Source: Isoetes taiwanensis (taxonomy: Eukaryota > Streptophyta > Lycopodiopsida > Isoetales > Isoetaceae). From it: a stretch of 64,000 bases of DNA. Below, one piece after another: positions 11,213 through 22,593 of this stretch. Each line of letters starts with the position of its first letter. Position 1 is the first letter of the stretch. The notes beneath the pieces are model-generated. The model did no database searches and was not told the origin of the DNA. It was given only the letters and a program-made list of their open reading frames with translations. The translations under genes and the position numbers were made by a program. The DNA is taken from assembly GCA_021234155.1 (NCBI GenBank), contig JAJEKV010000039.1, positions 376,001-440,000 of the forward strand, read 5' to 3'.

Positions 11213-14200
11213 CTACCCCTCTACATATTCTCGGCGAATCAAGTCTTCAAGCTTACCGCCGGGAGCGGGGTTGATAGCATCGTTGATGGTGCGGCCTTGA
11301 GATTCGCGCATAAAATCTGGATAGTGCTTCTCAAGGTCTGTTTCCATCACCCACGTAGCATCCTCCACCGGCAAGTGCTTCCACTTGACCAGGTATTGCA
11401 ACTTTTGAGTCCTCCGAGTCTGTTTATAAGCCCGGTCAATGAGAGCTTCAGGCACTATCTCGAGCTGCTCCTCTGTCATTTCGAGGAAGGTTGGGGTTTC
11501 CAAAACCTCCTCTGGATCAGGGGTGTGTTGTTTCAGAAGACTCACGTGGAAGACCTTGTGGATCTTCAAGCGGGGCGGCAGATCCAAGCGATATGCCTGT
11601 TCTCCAATACGCTCGGTGATTTTGAATGGGCCTGCCCATCTGGGTGCTAACTTCTTGCAGTTACCAATTTTAAGCTTGGCTTGTTTTACTTTGATTTTAA
11701 GCCAAACTGATTCGCCCACTTGGAAGACTCGTGGGGTTCTGTGTTTATCCGCTACACTTTTCTGACGACTGCGTGCGGCTAACAAGTAACCACGAACTTC
11801 TTCAACTAAGGCCTGCATTTCCAAAAGGAGCTGTTGGGAGACCTCCACTTTAGAAACAGGGTTATGCCAGGTGTCTGGAGTAAGGCATTGATAACCATAG
11901 TTTATCATGAAAGGAGACATTCTGGAAGACTCCTGTTTCATACTGTTATAGGCAAACTCAACGAGATAAATATAGTCAGCCCATTGGGATTGCTTACTCC
12001 ACACATAACTTCGTAGCATATCCTCTATAATCCGATTGGTACGCTCCGTCTGACCATCCGTCTGAGGATGATAAGCTGTACTCATAGCAAGCTTGGTTTG
12101 GATGGTGGTGAAGAAATCTTTCCAAAATGCACTTACAAATTTGGGATCTCTGTCAGATACAATGACCCGTGGCATTCCGTGCAACCTGAAGATCTCATTT
12201 GCAAAAAGCAGAGCAGTATCGAAGGCTGTGTCCGTGGTACGACATGGCAAGAAATGAGCCATTTTCGACAATTTGTCGACCACTACCATTAACGCATCAT
12301 ATCCACGGAGAGTACGTGGAAGACCCACAATGAAATCCATGGTTATCACTTCCCACTTAGCGTTGGGCACATCCAAAGGTTGCAATTCTCCTGGAGTCCT
12401 TAATTGTTCTGCCTTGGTCTGCTGACATACTTGACACTGCTTAATGTACCTGGCAATGCCCTTCTTCATCGAAGGCCAAAAATAACTGGAGCGGATCTTA
12501 AAGTAGGTCTTCATAAAACCGGCATGTCCAGCTATAGGGCTGTTGTGCGTGTCATGGAGGATTAACTTACGCACCCCGGAAGTATGAGGTACACACAACT
12601 TGTCCTTGTGATACAACAAATTGCCCTCTTTCTTATATGACCGGAAAGCGTCACGTTCTTTATCTGTGCGTGCCTCCTTATTTAGACTACTCCAAATTTC
12701 ATAGAACTCAGGATCGGTGGCTAAAGTTTGTTCTATCTGTTTACCAAACTCACTTGTGAGTGTCGAAATCGCATTACAATGGGTTCGGGTTACCAAGGGA
12801 TGGCGTGATAATGCATCCGCAACCACATTGTGCTTTCCAGGCTTATACATGATCTCAAAATCATATTCTTCAAGAAATTCCATCCATCTCCTCTGACGGA
12901 CGTTGAGATTGGGTTGGGTGGTCAAATATCGGAGACTTTGGTGATCTGTGTCCAACTGGAACCTTCTACCAAGGAGGTAGTGTCTCCATATTCGCAAAGC
13001 GCGAACAACAGCTAGCAATTCCTGGTCATGGGTAGGATATCGCTGTTCTGTCTCATTCATCTTCTTTGAATCATAAGCAATAACCCTTCCTTCCTGCATT
13101 AGAACCCCACCAGTGGCGATTTTACTGGCATCTGTGGCCACTAGTTTATCCTTATCAGGATCGGGCAACGTGAGAACGGGTGCCGAGGTTAAGGCATCTT
13201 TAAGCTGCTGGAAACTTCCCTGAACCTTAGTCTTCCAGTGCTCCATCCAATCCTTCACCTTCTCATGCTTGGTAAGATTTGTAAGAGGGTCTGCAATCCT
13301 TGCAAAACCCTTTACAAATTTTCGGTAATATCCTGCTAATCCCAAGAAACTGCGGACTTCGGAGACATTTCCTGGAATAGGCCATTCCCTTACAGCCTCT
13401 ATCTTTGCAGGATCTGTAGCAATTCCCTCTGCTGAAATAATATGACCCAAGTAATCAACCTTTGGAGTGGCAAACTTGCACTTAGAGAACTTGGCAAAAA
13501 GCTGATGACGTCTTAACTTTTGTAGAGCCAATTTAAGATGTTTCTCATGCTCCTGTAGGGTCTTACTGTAGATGAGAATGTCGTCAAAGAAAATAACAAC
13601 AAAGTCATCCAAGTATTGTCGGAAAACATCATTCATCAACCGCATAAATGTTGCGGGGGCATTAGTTAATCCGAAAGGCATAACGGTAAACTCATAATGC
13701 CTGCGAAAAGCAGATTTATGGATGTCTTCCTCTTTAATTCTTATCTGATGGTATCCTGAGCGAAGATCAATCTTTGAGAAATACTTGGCCCATTGCAACT
13801 GATCCATCAGATCATCTGCCCTTGGCAAAGCATAGCGATTTTTGATAGTATGCTTGTTGAGTTGCCGATAATCAATACACATTCTCAAGGAGCCGTCCTT
13901 TTTCTTCACAAAAAGAATAGGGGCGCCAAAGGGCGAAACGCTAGGTCGAATAAAACCTAGGTTTAGCAGCTCTTGAAGTTGTTTCTTAAGCTCTGCCAAC
14001 TCTGGAAGACTCATACAGTACGGGGCCTTGCTGGTAGGTTTAGTACCGGGCTCTAAAACTATCTCACATTCTACCCCTCTGAAAGGAGGAAGCTTCTGGA
14101 TGTCGTCCGGGAAGAGATCGCTAAATTCGTGGAGGATACTGGCAATGCCTCGGGGCAAGGTGTTGATTACTTGGTTTTGTTTAGCATCTGACTCAATAGA

Positions 14201-14443
14201 AGCAAGTCTGATAACACAGAGGAGCTTTTGCTTGCGTATAGCTTTATCTAACTGTCGAATGGACATAGACTGCATGATAGGGTTGAATGGTTCACCTTTT
14301 ATAGTTACGCGGGCTCCATTAGCTGCGTTGAAGGTAACTTCTCTCTTCTCGCAGTCTATGTTGGCTTTTGCTGATGCCAAGAATTCCATTCCAACAATGA
14401 GGTCGTATTTGCCAATATCCATTAACTTCGGCACCCATAGCAA
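11213..14443 (-). CDS. E2 pol: protease end, reverse transcriptase, RNase H, integrase, chromodomain
   Basis: This 1076-codon frame copies element RNA to DNA and integrates it. Residues 1-60 are the C-terminal end of the aspartic protease. The RT spans about 125-330, with MCIDYRQLN near 188 and the catalytic FFDDILIYS near 285. RNase H follows at about 433-548 (VATDAS at 435, ADALS at 542). The integrase has an H..H..CX2C zinc finger (630-673) and the triad D703, D764, E800, with the usual 35-residue D-E spacing. A GPF/Y-like region (about 938-970) is followed by a chromodomain (about 996-1045: [14 protein letters not shown]). The chromodomain keeps one aromatic cage residue, the Trp of VKW; the other two positions are aliphatic, like the group II chromodomains of plant chromoviruses. 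Near residue 247 three residues are missing compared with E1 (RRHYEF for RTRYGHFEF), which probably harms the RT. The true ORF starts upstream, in gag. Confidence 0.93.
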   Translation of the reverse strand: MLWVPKLMDIGKYDLIVGMEFLASAKANIDCEKREVTFNAANGARVTIKGEPFNPIMQSMSIRQLDKAIRKQKLLCVIRLASIESDAKQNQVINTLPRGIASILHEFSDLFPDDIQKLPPFRGVECEIVLEPGTKPTSKAPYCMSLPELAELKKQLQELLNLGFIRPSVSPFGAPILFVKKKDGSLRMCIDYRQLNKHTIKNRYALPRADDLMDQLQWAKYFSKIDLRSGYHQIRIKEEDIHKSAFRRHYEFTVMPFGLTNAPATFMRLMNDVFRQYLDDFVVIFFDDILIYSKTLQEHEKHLKLALQKLRRHQLFAKFSKCKFATPKVDYLGHIISAEGIATDPAKIEAVREWPIPGNVSEVRSFLGLAGYYRKFVKGFARIADPLTNLTKHEKVKDWMEHWKTKVQGSFQQLKDALTSAPVLTLPDPDKDKLVATDASKIATGGVLMQEGRVIAYDSKKMNETEQRYPTHDQELLAVVRALRIWRHYLLGRRFQLDTDHQSLRYLTTQPNLNVRQRRWMEFLEEYDFEIMYKPGKHNVVADALSRHPLVTRTHCNAISTLTSEFGKQIEQTLATDPEFYEIWSSLNKEARTDKERDAFRSYKKEGNLLYHKDKLCVPHTSGVRKLILHDTHNSPIAGHAGFMKTYFKIRSSYFWPSMKKGIARYIKQCQVCQQTKAEQLRTPGELQPLDVPNAKWEVITMDFIVGLPRTLRGYDALMVVVDKLSKMAHFLPCRTTDTAFDTALLFANEIFRLHGMPRVIVSDRDPKFVSAFWKDFFTTIQTKLAMSTAYHPQTDGQTERTNRIIEDMLRSYVWSKQSQWADYIYLVEFAYNSMKQESSRMSPFMINYGYQCLTPDTWHNPVSKVEVSQQLLLEMQALVEEVRGYLLAARSRQKSVADKHRTPRVFQVGESVWLKIKVKQAKLKIGNCKKLAPRWAGPFKITERIGEQAYRLDLPPRLKIHKVFHVSLLKQHTPDPEEVLETPTFLEMTEEQLEIVPEALIDRAYKQTRRTQKLQYLVKWKHLPVEDATWVMETDLEKHYPDFMRESQGRTINDAINPAPGGKLEDLIRREYVEG

Positions 14444-15981
14444 CCAAATGCGCGCTGCAACCGCATCTTAAGGTTGATGCGGCGACCATGAGTATGCCTA
14501 ACCTTACCATCGGCTAAAGTGATGCGCCTCTGGTCGTGACCTTAGGGTTTCCGGTTGTAGGACTGGGCCATTCTAGGAGAAGCAAAATTATATGTACTCC
14601 CCGTATCCATAAGAATTACAAAAGGCTTCTTGTCTACTTGGCCTATGGTGGAAATGACAGTTGACTTTCAAGATTGCCGGTTTCTATAGCTGCAAGGATA
14701 TGAGAGCGCACCGCGGAATGTACTCGGGGGGCGCCCTCGCCGATAGGTAATGTTGACTCAATATCGCCCCAGTCAAGGTCGGCCATGGCCACCAGGCGTC
14801 CTGGGTAACATATGGGCAATTCATGAAGTGTCCAGGCCTCATACACTGTAACATGCCTTATCTTGCCAAGCAAATGTTCTCCTCGCCTCTTTAGGAATGG
14901 ACTGTAAGAGGTTTCAACTTCCTTACCAAAGCATTGTTACGCTTATCCGGCGTGCTAAAGCGACTTTCTTCTCTGGCGGCCGTAAAGAGTTCTCACAGAG
15001 GGCCCCGGACTTGGAGAGCGGGGTTTGTAAGGTGTGGGCGGCCGTGGGTCATGAGTAAGGAGCGGGGCGGATCTTGATTCCTTGGTATGTCCTCCTCGAG
15101 GCTCAATGCTTTAGCCTCGGCGCAGAATCGATTTCGGTCGATGGCCTTAACCATCCGCTTGATCGATGGTGCCAAACCCTCAATATAGCCCTCCACCGCC
15201 CTTTTCTCATTCATACCGGTACATACAGTCTCGGTAGCATAAACTCATCCGTGTAAGCCTGTACGGACATACTCCTCTGCTCCAACCTGTAGAAAGTCTG
15301 GATCTGTTGGCATTTATGTGCACGGGGCACATAATGCGATTTGAAGGCCTTGGCAAACTTTCTGAAGTTGCATCTACTCCTGTCCAGATGTTTGGCTCTG
15401 GCATAGCCCTTCCACCAAATCACGGGCAGCTCCGGTGGGTTTGTGGTGGCAACCTTTCACCATATCCTTCTCTGTCATGCCATAGGACCTGCCGAACTCC
15501 TTCATTTCGTCCAGCCAGGATTCGGCGTTCAAGCCGCCTCTAGATTTCCCATCAAACTGGGCCAATTTCCTATTCTTCCATATACTAGTTATGGCTGTAT
15601 CAATTGTCTTGCGGTACTCCTTATCTCGGCGCTTTGCATGGCCACCAGATGATGCGGATGATTCAGATGACACTGAAGTGGCAGACTTTGAGGAGGTGGC
15701 ACTGTCTGTAGAGGAGCTCCGACGCTTTAGGATCGGGGCCTCTTTCGCCAGTCTACGGGCTGGTTTGTGGTGGGGGCGGCCTTTGTGTAGGCGACTAGGC
15801 GGCAACGAGGCAACTCCGGTCCGTCTTCTTGTACATGCTGTGGTGGGTTAGCATGCAACACATAGGCCTGTAACTCGCCTAGCTGTCTTTTCATTAGCAT
15901 CAATTCTTGTTCGGGTGTTAACCGACTGGCGTTTGAGGGTGTCTGCCAGGCGGCATTGCGTGCACCGTCTATATTAAACAT
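14444..15981 (-). pseudogene. E2 gag and protease region, frameshifted
   Basis: The gag start MFNIDGARNAAWQTP is at 15981. The retrotransposon gag core is recognisable in three frames: WLDEMKEFGRSYGMTEKDMV (15374-15805), WWKGYARAKHLDRSRC through YRLEQRS (15211-15423), and EKRAVEGYIEGLAPSIKRM (14993-15214). A decayed CCHC-like segment lies near 14880-14930. The protease active site is intact as LMDTGSTYNFASPRM around 14590-14625. At least three 1-2-base frameshifts separate the pieces, so no continuous Gag can be made from this copy unless some of them are sequence errors. Gag forms the particle and binds RNA, and the protease matures it. Confidence 0.85.
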
Positions 15982-16193
15982 ACGATGATATAAGAAAGAG
16001 TACGATAACAGTAAGTGTTATAACAAAGTCATTTTGGGTAGTATCGAAAACACAAAGTGAACACGAAAAAGGACGGAAGATTCAAATTACAAGCGAAATA
16101 ACGGTTACATTAAAGAAGTTCATAATTTAACACGCTTATAAACTTATAGTTATATAATACATAAAGGGGCCTGATACAGGCCATTTCCTTATT

Positions 16194-16766
16194 TCATACT
16201 GAACATAGGAACACAACTGGAGGATTCGGCTTAGGGGTTTGCAAAGGGATACATGACGGAATACGCACACTCTCACGCACAGCTCGGACGAGCTTGTAGC
16301 GTGCCCAAGCCTGGATGATAACGGGTTGATAATCCCAAGTGGGGCTAATGATGAGAAGGTTGAAAAGCCTCCGTAGCGCGTAGAAGATTTGCCAGAGGTG
16401 ATCATTGGCATCCTCGAAGGCTTCATGTCTGGACATATTCCAGTAGTCCCATGTGCGGCAGAGGGTCCATTTCAAATCATCAAAAGCCCGTTCTCGGAGG
16501 AGGGTAACTATCGCCATCCCCTTGTCCGGATCATATGGTTCTTCTGGCTCTGCAGATTCCCTCATCTCGTCTCCATTTTCTCGCTCCGGATACTCGCCGT
16601 ACCTTTGCCCGTAATCCTGTTCAGGAGGTCCTTGGTCATCCCTCAATATCTGTTCTGTGATCCTCTCTTCGTACTCCTCCAATGTTTCTTCTGCAAAACG
16701 GCGCGATGAGCATATAGTACCAAAGAATTCCAAGAGATATAATGACGCATCATGGAAGAGATCCAT
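16194..16766 (-). CDS. E2 extra ORF, 190 aa, unknown function
   Basis: An intact ATG-initiated minus-strand frame between the unknown ORF and gag. It has an acidic, Glu-rich middle (about residues 24-85, EETLEEYEERITEQIL and a PEQDYGQRYGEYPE stretch). The C-terminal half is Trp- and Arg-rich with predicted helices (KWTLCRTWDYWNMSRHEAFE, WQIFYALRRLFNLL). There is no signal peptide, no zinc motif and no family I recognise. E1 has only about 270 bases at the corresponding place, so E2 gained it or E1 lost it. Confidence 0.55.
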   Translation of the reverse strand: MDLFHDASLYLLEFFGTICSSRRFAEETLEEYEERITEQILRDDQGPPEQDYGQRYGEYPERENGDEMRESAEPEEPYDPDKGMAIVTLLRERAFDDLKWTLCRTWDYWNMSRHEAFEDANDHLWQIFYALRRLFNLLIISPTWDYQPVIIQAWARYKLVRAVRESVRIPSCIPLQTPKPNPPVVFLCSV

Positions 16767-16898
16767 TCAAAATTATGTTGGCATTACATATTGATTGATC
16801 ATAAAGGATAACACAACACGAGTGATAACCATGGCTTAAGACATTGCCAATGAAAATTTTACAGTGATTTCAGAATGCAAAATACATAATACAATCAT

Positions 16899-18341
16899 CT
16901 AGGAGCTAGGTCCCTCGTCTTCGTCCATTGGCTGAGGAGGTGGACGATAACGCATCAAAGTGGCGCTAGGGCTAGCAGAAAGGGCGGCTCGAGCTGCTGC
17001 CTCAGGTGGTAAGCAAGTAGCCAAAGGCGCTGCCACAAGGAGGCGCATGTTAGCGCAGCCCGCCACGTCTCCCAATGCTGCTATAGCCAAATCTCTACGG
17101 ACCAGAGTAATAGTGGTGACACGATAATCAATCTTCTTATGGCCCGCTGAAGTAGATATGGCTCGGAGCGCCCACCAAGAAGCTTCAGAAGATGGCCCTA
17201 AATTCTTGGAAAAGAACAACACCTCTCCTTGGCGGAAAGCTGAGAGAAAGAATCGGGGCACATGGTTGCCCATTGCCCTAACTTGAGGGTCGGTGGAGGT
17301 CTCAGCTTCCTTCTCCAAGTCGATGGGGAGCTTCCCTTCTTCTTCTTCTTCCCTCTCATCCCTAAGGCTGACCTTGGTGTCCCAAAGGTCTTCCTCGTCT
17401 TGATCCCCCTCGCCCATAGTGATTTGCAGAGGCGGCTCTCGAAGAAGAGACCGTGTCGGTGCCGCAAATTGCTCTTCTGGAGGTTGGGGGGTGTCAGCTA
17501 GCAAGTACTGGCGAAGTGACAGAAGAGTCTCAACGGGCTCTTGTTCCTCGGCCCGATATGCCAATAGGCTCTCTACCTGTGTAGGTTGCACCACCGGTGT
17601 AGTGAAGTCGATGAAGTCATCTTGGCAATATTCCGCATGATCATAGAGAACCTCTACTTTCCTGCGGCGGACCCCAATAAGAACATTGTACGCCCACATG
17701 ATATCGTCAAGGATTAGGTATTCTTGGTTATTCAAGAGTACTGTAGGGAGAAGGTTTAACCCTTCAAGTTTCAGGGCCTTCTGTCGGCTGGCAGGAGCTT
17801 CTGTAGCAAGTTCCTTCCATCTCACAAAATCCTGCTCATCGACGACTTCGTCATCTTCTGGGTCAGGAGGTAGAGGCGTAGAAGAATGCTCAGCAGGAAT
17901 CTCCTCATCCTCTATGTACTGGTCCATAATAATGGCCAGTGCGAATCGGGCCTCAAAACAGGTTTCCCGATCTATTGTGGCAATAGGGAGGTCAGTCCCT
18001 CACCGCTCGATGCCCTTGATGACGTTATTTATGATCATCACCCCCAACATCCGGTGTAAGGTGTGGAAGTCGAGGTAAAGCCGCTCATCGCCATCATTAC
18101 CAACGATGCGTGCACAATCTCCTCTCCATAGAATCAAGGAAGGCGCGTAATAACTGGGTGGGCCTCGCATGTTGGAGATAAGATCTACCTCTTTGCCAAG
18201 GGTGTAGGAGTGAAGAAGATCAAAGGGGAACTGCAGGGGTCCCAATGCTCTCCGGCCCACATACCACCGCTTTGCTGCCAAGGGTTGGGCGAGCCATGAG
18301 GAGTGAAGGCGCAAAGGAGGAGGAAGAAGGCGCTGGAACAA
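16899..18341 (-). CDS. E2 unknown ORF (homologue of the E1 505-aa protein), one in-frame TGA
   Basis: Two blocks in the same frame, 18341-18000 and 17997-16899, are separated only by a TGA at 18000-18002, giving about 480 codons. It is homologous to the E1 protein at 27417-28934. Shared blocks are a YILDDIMWAYN-type segment in the middle (E1: EYILANDILNLSY) followed by a DFIDF/DLIDY block, and a C-terminal segment where FFLSAFRQGEVLFFSKNLG matches E1's YYLPALSQGQMVVFHKEFS, ending in a similar VAAPLATCLPPE/VATAPELPEPE run. The middle is rich in Glu and Asp. There is no transmembrane segment, signal peptide, zinc knuckle or enzyme motif that I can name. It lies directly downstream of the H3-like ORF in both elements, so a joint role is a reasonable inference. 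Confidence 0.7.
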
Positions 18342-18546
18342 GAAGGAAAAATGAAACCCTAATGGCCAAAAAGGGGTTTTATACTTTTTGGCACGTTTCC
18401 CAAAATTATTATTAAATTTTTTATTTACTTAATATTATATTTCCAAAAAAAATGTTTTTATATTCACAACCCCAAAAATGGGACTAGTACATGGATAAGT
18501 TACAAATTTTTTTTTTTTTTTACAACAGAAAAAGACGGTTGTGTCA
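18342..18546 (-). other. AT-rich spacer between E2 H3 and unknown ORF
   Basis: Low-complexity A/T runs with no gene; it separates the stop of the H3-like ORF from the start of the next frame. Confidence 0.6.
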
Positions 18547-19875
18547 TCACCTAAATTCCCCTCGGATCCTTCGTGCCAGCTGAAGGTCCTTGGGCATAAT
18601 AGTGACCCTCTTCGCGTGTATGGCGCAAAGGTTAGCGTCGCTCAAAAGTTCAATGAGATACGCCTCGGCAGCTTCCTGTAAGGCAAGGATCGCAAAAGCT
18701 TGAAACCTTAGGTCGGTCTTGAAGTCCTGAGCAATCTCGTTACAAAGCGGGGAAGGGAAGCCGGCGGATCAATGGCTCGGTAGTCTTCTGATACTTACGT
18801 ATCTCCCGAAGTGCTACCGTGCCCGGTCAAAACCTGTGGGGTTTCCGCGGCTTAAGGGTCGCCTTAAGCGACGGAATGGACTTGCCGCCTGTGTTAGGAT
18901 GCCTTGTCCGCTCAACGATGTGCTCCCGTCTCTGAGCCGATGTCTTCTTGGCGATTGTTGCATCCTGCTGCAGTCGGGTCTTATAGTGCACCCCACTCTT
19001 AATAGGCTGGGACTTTGTTCTCTTTAGTCTCCGATTACCTTGCCCGCTCGGCTGCTGCGGGTCTGCCGATCGGTTAACGTCGACAGGGTTTTCCTGGGGA
19101 TTAACATTCTGGACAACACCTAGGTCCTGCTGGTGATCTTGCTGGCCCCCCTCTTGATTCTCGCTCTGCTGGCTATGAAGGTCCCCCCTTCCTCTTGGGC
19201 AGCTCTCTCTCTTCATCCCCGGCCTCCTTGTCCGGGACGCATTTGTATCTTGTAGAGCAATCTCGATGTGGTACACATGCGGCGTGCTGCATGTCCTCCC
19301 CGCACGTTCCGGTGGCCTTGACTAAACCTTGGCGGGACATTCTCAAAGATAAAGCTGTTAAGGTCTTCATTCCAAGAGAAGGTAGGAAGATTAAAGTATT
19401 CCCGGTACGTAAGTATACGACCTTTCCCCAAGTAATAAAAACGTTCCATTCTTATGTCTGGTGGAGCACTGGCTATCTGGTGTAAGTCTTCCACTCTCGC
19501 AAGATGCATGATCCTCTGGGCTTCATTCCGACTAAGCTCTGCAGGTCGCCATCCGTCCTGCCGAGGATAAAACTTAACCACAGCCCATGCATGGTCCGGC
19601 TGCTCCACGAGAGTGTAATCCTGACCGGCTTCATTCAACTTGAGGAGGAAGCGCTCGTTGAAGTGGAAGATAGGGTAGGGGACTCGTCGGCCCTCGACAA
19701 AGTACTTGATAAAAAGGTTAAGAATGGTATCTATCATAGGGTCTTCCTCAGCAAGATGCTCGACTAGGACGGCAAATAACTGGAACACGCTCAACTTCTT
19801 CAAATCCACGGTTAGCTTGAAGCGCGGCATGGCTATACTAACAAAGAACAAAGGAAGGAGGAAGGTGAGGCGCAA
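18547..19875 (-). pseudogene. E2 histone H3-like fusion gene (N-terminal unknown domain + H3 tail + H3 fold), frameshifted
   Basis: The last 92 codons (18547-18826) are a histone H3 fold: TVALREIRKYQKTTE, then [24 protein letters not shown] and [18 protein letters not shown], ending RRIRGEFR and TGA. By hand 71 of 91 positions equal canonical H3 45-135, and K53 and A96 are plant-type. Just upstream is an H3-like tail with TGGK and KPRKPHRF. The first part (19213-19875) is a different domain of about 175 residues beginning MRLTFLLPLFF or, more likely, MPRFKLTVDL. I recognise no family for it. Breaks: a frameshift near 19213-19280, a TGA at 18827 where H3 has an Arg codon, and several tiny indels at about 18745-18760. 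It occupies the same place as the E1 H3 gene, first ORF after the PBS. H3 proteins package DNA with H4 in the nucleosome; the role in an element is unknown. Confidence 0.88.
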
Positions 19876-20515
19876 GCAAGACGGCGGCCTAAGAAGTAAG
19901 TAAGGGCACCGAGGGGTAGGGCAGATGCAAGGGAGGCGTGGAGGTCGGCTATGGCGGATTTGGAGCTTAGGTCCGGCGGCTATGGCGGAAAAGGGTGTTC
20001 AGAGAAAACACACGCCCGAAAAGATATTTCAAAATTCAAATTTTAACTTTTAACTTTTATTAAATTTTTCAAAAAAATATTTTTTTTTTTAAAAAAAAAT
20101 TTCAAACAGGCGCGTATAAAATACGCGCGACCGTATGGGGCGCTGACGTGTTTATACGCGTTTTATTTTCAAAAAGAAACACCCTCGGATACCTCGGCGC
20201 CCCTTTTTGTTTTTCGGCGGCCTGTTGTCCGTTTTGCCTCGGGAGACGTGCCCCCTAGGGTATTTGAGAGGTGCCCGATCCATTGGAGCCGTTTTCGCCT
20301 TCATCCGAGCTACCTACAAAAAGTTATGGCTCCTCGAAACTTGGGTCCTCCAGGCAGCCTAGACTTCCTTAGAAATTACAGTCTATTACCTTAACCTAGC
20401 ACCAATTCAAACATGAAAGACTTAAACAATCACTCTTGCTTAATTCTCTCTCCTAACTACCGAACTAGCGAGTTAGGGTTTGGTCAGTGCTATGATTTCG
20501 AGTAACCGAAATCAC
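19876..20515 (-). other. E2 5' leader
   Basis: Sequence between PBS and the H3-like ORF. It contains A/T homopolymers (20030-20105) and GC-rich words CGCGTATAAAATACGCGCG (20111-20129) and TATACGCG (20153) that could fold into hairpins. No gene is seen. Confidence 0.55.
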
Positions 20516-20528
20516 GGCTCTGATACCA
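20516..20528 (-). promoter_or_regulatory. E2 primer binding site, initiator tRNA-Met
   Basis: The minus strand reads TGGTATCAGAGCC one base after the LTR, complementary to the 3' end of plant initiator tRNA-Met. Confidence 0.93.
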
Positions 20529-20529
20529 C

Positions 20530-22163
20530 TGTGACGCTCCCTGAACATATACGACCCTCGGCCGTATACATACGGGGACTTTCCCCTCCCATGGCAACCA
20601 ACTTGCCATAAAAGCGGAACCCTCCGTCTAACTTCGGGCCGTCTATAATAAGGCAGCTCAAGTGAAGGACACGAGAGGGGTCATTCGCCCACGCCTTCAA
20701 TGAAGCCTAACGCCGCTGAGCGTGAATACAAGGGTTAGCACACAGCATAAATTATATATAAATAACCACCACGAAGGGTGGCACATCCATCCAAATACCA
20801 ACGGCAAAGCATATGCATCTAAACCTAAGAAAACACCCCAAACCCAAGGTTCTACCCCGGTTCCGACTCCTGTGAGGGTAACTGACGGCTTGGCCTCAAG
20901 AGATCAGCAGACAGAGGTATAACTGGCGTTGGGCTGGCATAGAACATCGGCTAGGGTGGTCCACTCCATCCGCCCCCCCCCCTGCACACTTTGCGGATGG
21001 GTCAATTCACGCTATGGCTTCGCTATAGCCTTCCTGGAGACGCAGGGCTCGAGGCATCACCCTGCCGAGCCTACTCCGGGGTTCATGAAGCCCCAACCAG
21101 ATGAGACAGTCGGGAGGCGTCCCCTTCCAGAATCACAGTGGTTCCATGGGTGAGCTAGAGAATACGTGCCGCATCAGCGACCCCCGCATCCGTACCCGAC
21201 TTACTCACCCTAAATCTACTCAAAGTGCAAGGTGCCCCATACGGGTCACACCTCTACACCCGTGGTGTCGGACCCATACCCGCCCCCTCGTGGACCTGCC
21301 ATCGGGCCTAGCTCACTTTGTAGGAGTCTCAGGAGCCTTTTATGTTCGTGCAAGACCCCACCCCCACTTCACCACTGTGTTCCTTGTCTGGTGCTAAGCC
21401 AGTACCATAGCATCTATGACCCGGTGGGCTCTTGTGCACAGGCCGCATTTAACGGGATAATACAGGGCTCTATCTAGGAGCATACTACAATAAATAGCCT
21501 CAGAGGTCTCTACCCCCCTTAATTCCCCATTTCCAGATTAACACTAGGCTAACAACCACCAATCCATCCATTACAAGCAAAACCAGAATCGAAATATATA
21601 GAGAACCTACCTTTACAATCAAGGGTTAGTTCCTACGAGTAAACACAGAGAGAATAGACCAACAACCCAAACAGGTGCCCAACAGGGCGCTTATCCTAGA
21701 ATTCACAACTACACTAGCCACCCACCTGTTGTTTCTGCCGACCCATTGTCATTGGGGATCTCCATCTTCTTGGTCTGGGTGTTCAGCTTGTGCAAGAAGG
21801 GTGGCGTCCAATTGCTCAAGGTGGCGCTCAGCTCTGGTCACAAAGGTGGTGCTCCACTGCTCAAGGTGAGTTGTGGCTGATATGGGGGTGGTGATCCACC
21901 CTATTGACCCCAATTAGCATTATCATGCTAACCAATCGAGGGTGGCCACGTGGCGCCTTCCCAAACCATAATTAGCTTAATTATGGTTTTTAAATATTAG
22001 TTCCTTAACTATAGGTTATTATTGTCAATAATTAAATTAGCATAGCTAATTTAATCCCTTTTAAGTGAACCACCTAGGTTCCCATATCCCATGTGGCGTA
22101 TGTATCCTTGGTGACGTGTCAACATATTTATACTTATACCGTATAAATACTCGGAACGTCACA
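20530..22163 (-). repeat. E2 5' LTR
   Basis: Begins TGTGACGCTCCCTG and ends GAACGTCACA. Contains the run of ten C at 20975-20984 and other homopolymer differences from the 3' copy. Confidence 0.95.
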
Positions 22164-22588
22164 AATACCCATGTCGCGTCTTCCACGGGTAAGTGCTTCC
22201 ACTTAACCAAATATTGGAGGAACTGAGACCTCCTAGTCTTCTTGAATGACTTATCAAGAAGTAATTCAGGCACGATTTCTACTTGCTCCTCCGTCATTTC
22301 CAACAAAGTTGGAGTATCCAAGACCTCCTCAGGGTTAGGATTGTGCCTTTTTAATAAACTTACGTGGAAGACCTTGTGAACCTTAAGATGGGCCGGAAGA
22401 TCCAACTTGTAGGCTTGGGAGCCCACTTTCTCCAAAATCTTGAACGGACCAGCCCACCTAGGGGCAAGCTTCTTGCAACTCCCAATCCGAAGCTTGGCTT
22501 GCTTAACCTTGATCTTCAACCAGACGCTATCGCCTACCTTAAACTCTCTTACGGTCCTGTGCCTGTCGGCCACACTCTTCTGTCGACT
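22164..22588 (-). pseudogene. E1 integrase C-terminus and chromodomain, N-terminal part
   Basis: The minus frame reads [12 protein letters not shown] through [31 protein letters not shown] and [18 protein letters not shown], then is interrupted by the E2 LTR. It continues at 8900-9002. On its other side the 321-bp MITE separates it from the rest of the integrase. It corresponds to E2 pol residues 891-1032. Confidence 0.9.
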
Positions 22589-22593
22589 TCTTG

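Larger units (their letters stand above)
9003..22163 (-). mobile_element. Ty3/gypsy chromovirus E2 with histone H3-like gene, nested in E1
   Basis: LTRs of 1631 and 1634 bp, again bounded by TGTGACG and CGTCACA, flank a minus-strand internal region with a perfect initiator tRNA-Met PBS and a polypurine tract. Flanks carry the repeat AATACC on both sides. E2 is related to E1: pol is clearly homologous, and both carry the H3-like ORF and the unknown ORF upstream of gag. The pol core is nearly open, while gag, the unknown ORF and the H3 ORF carry stops and frameshifts. Confidence 0.93.
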
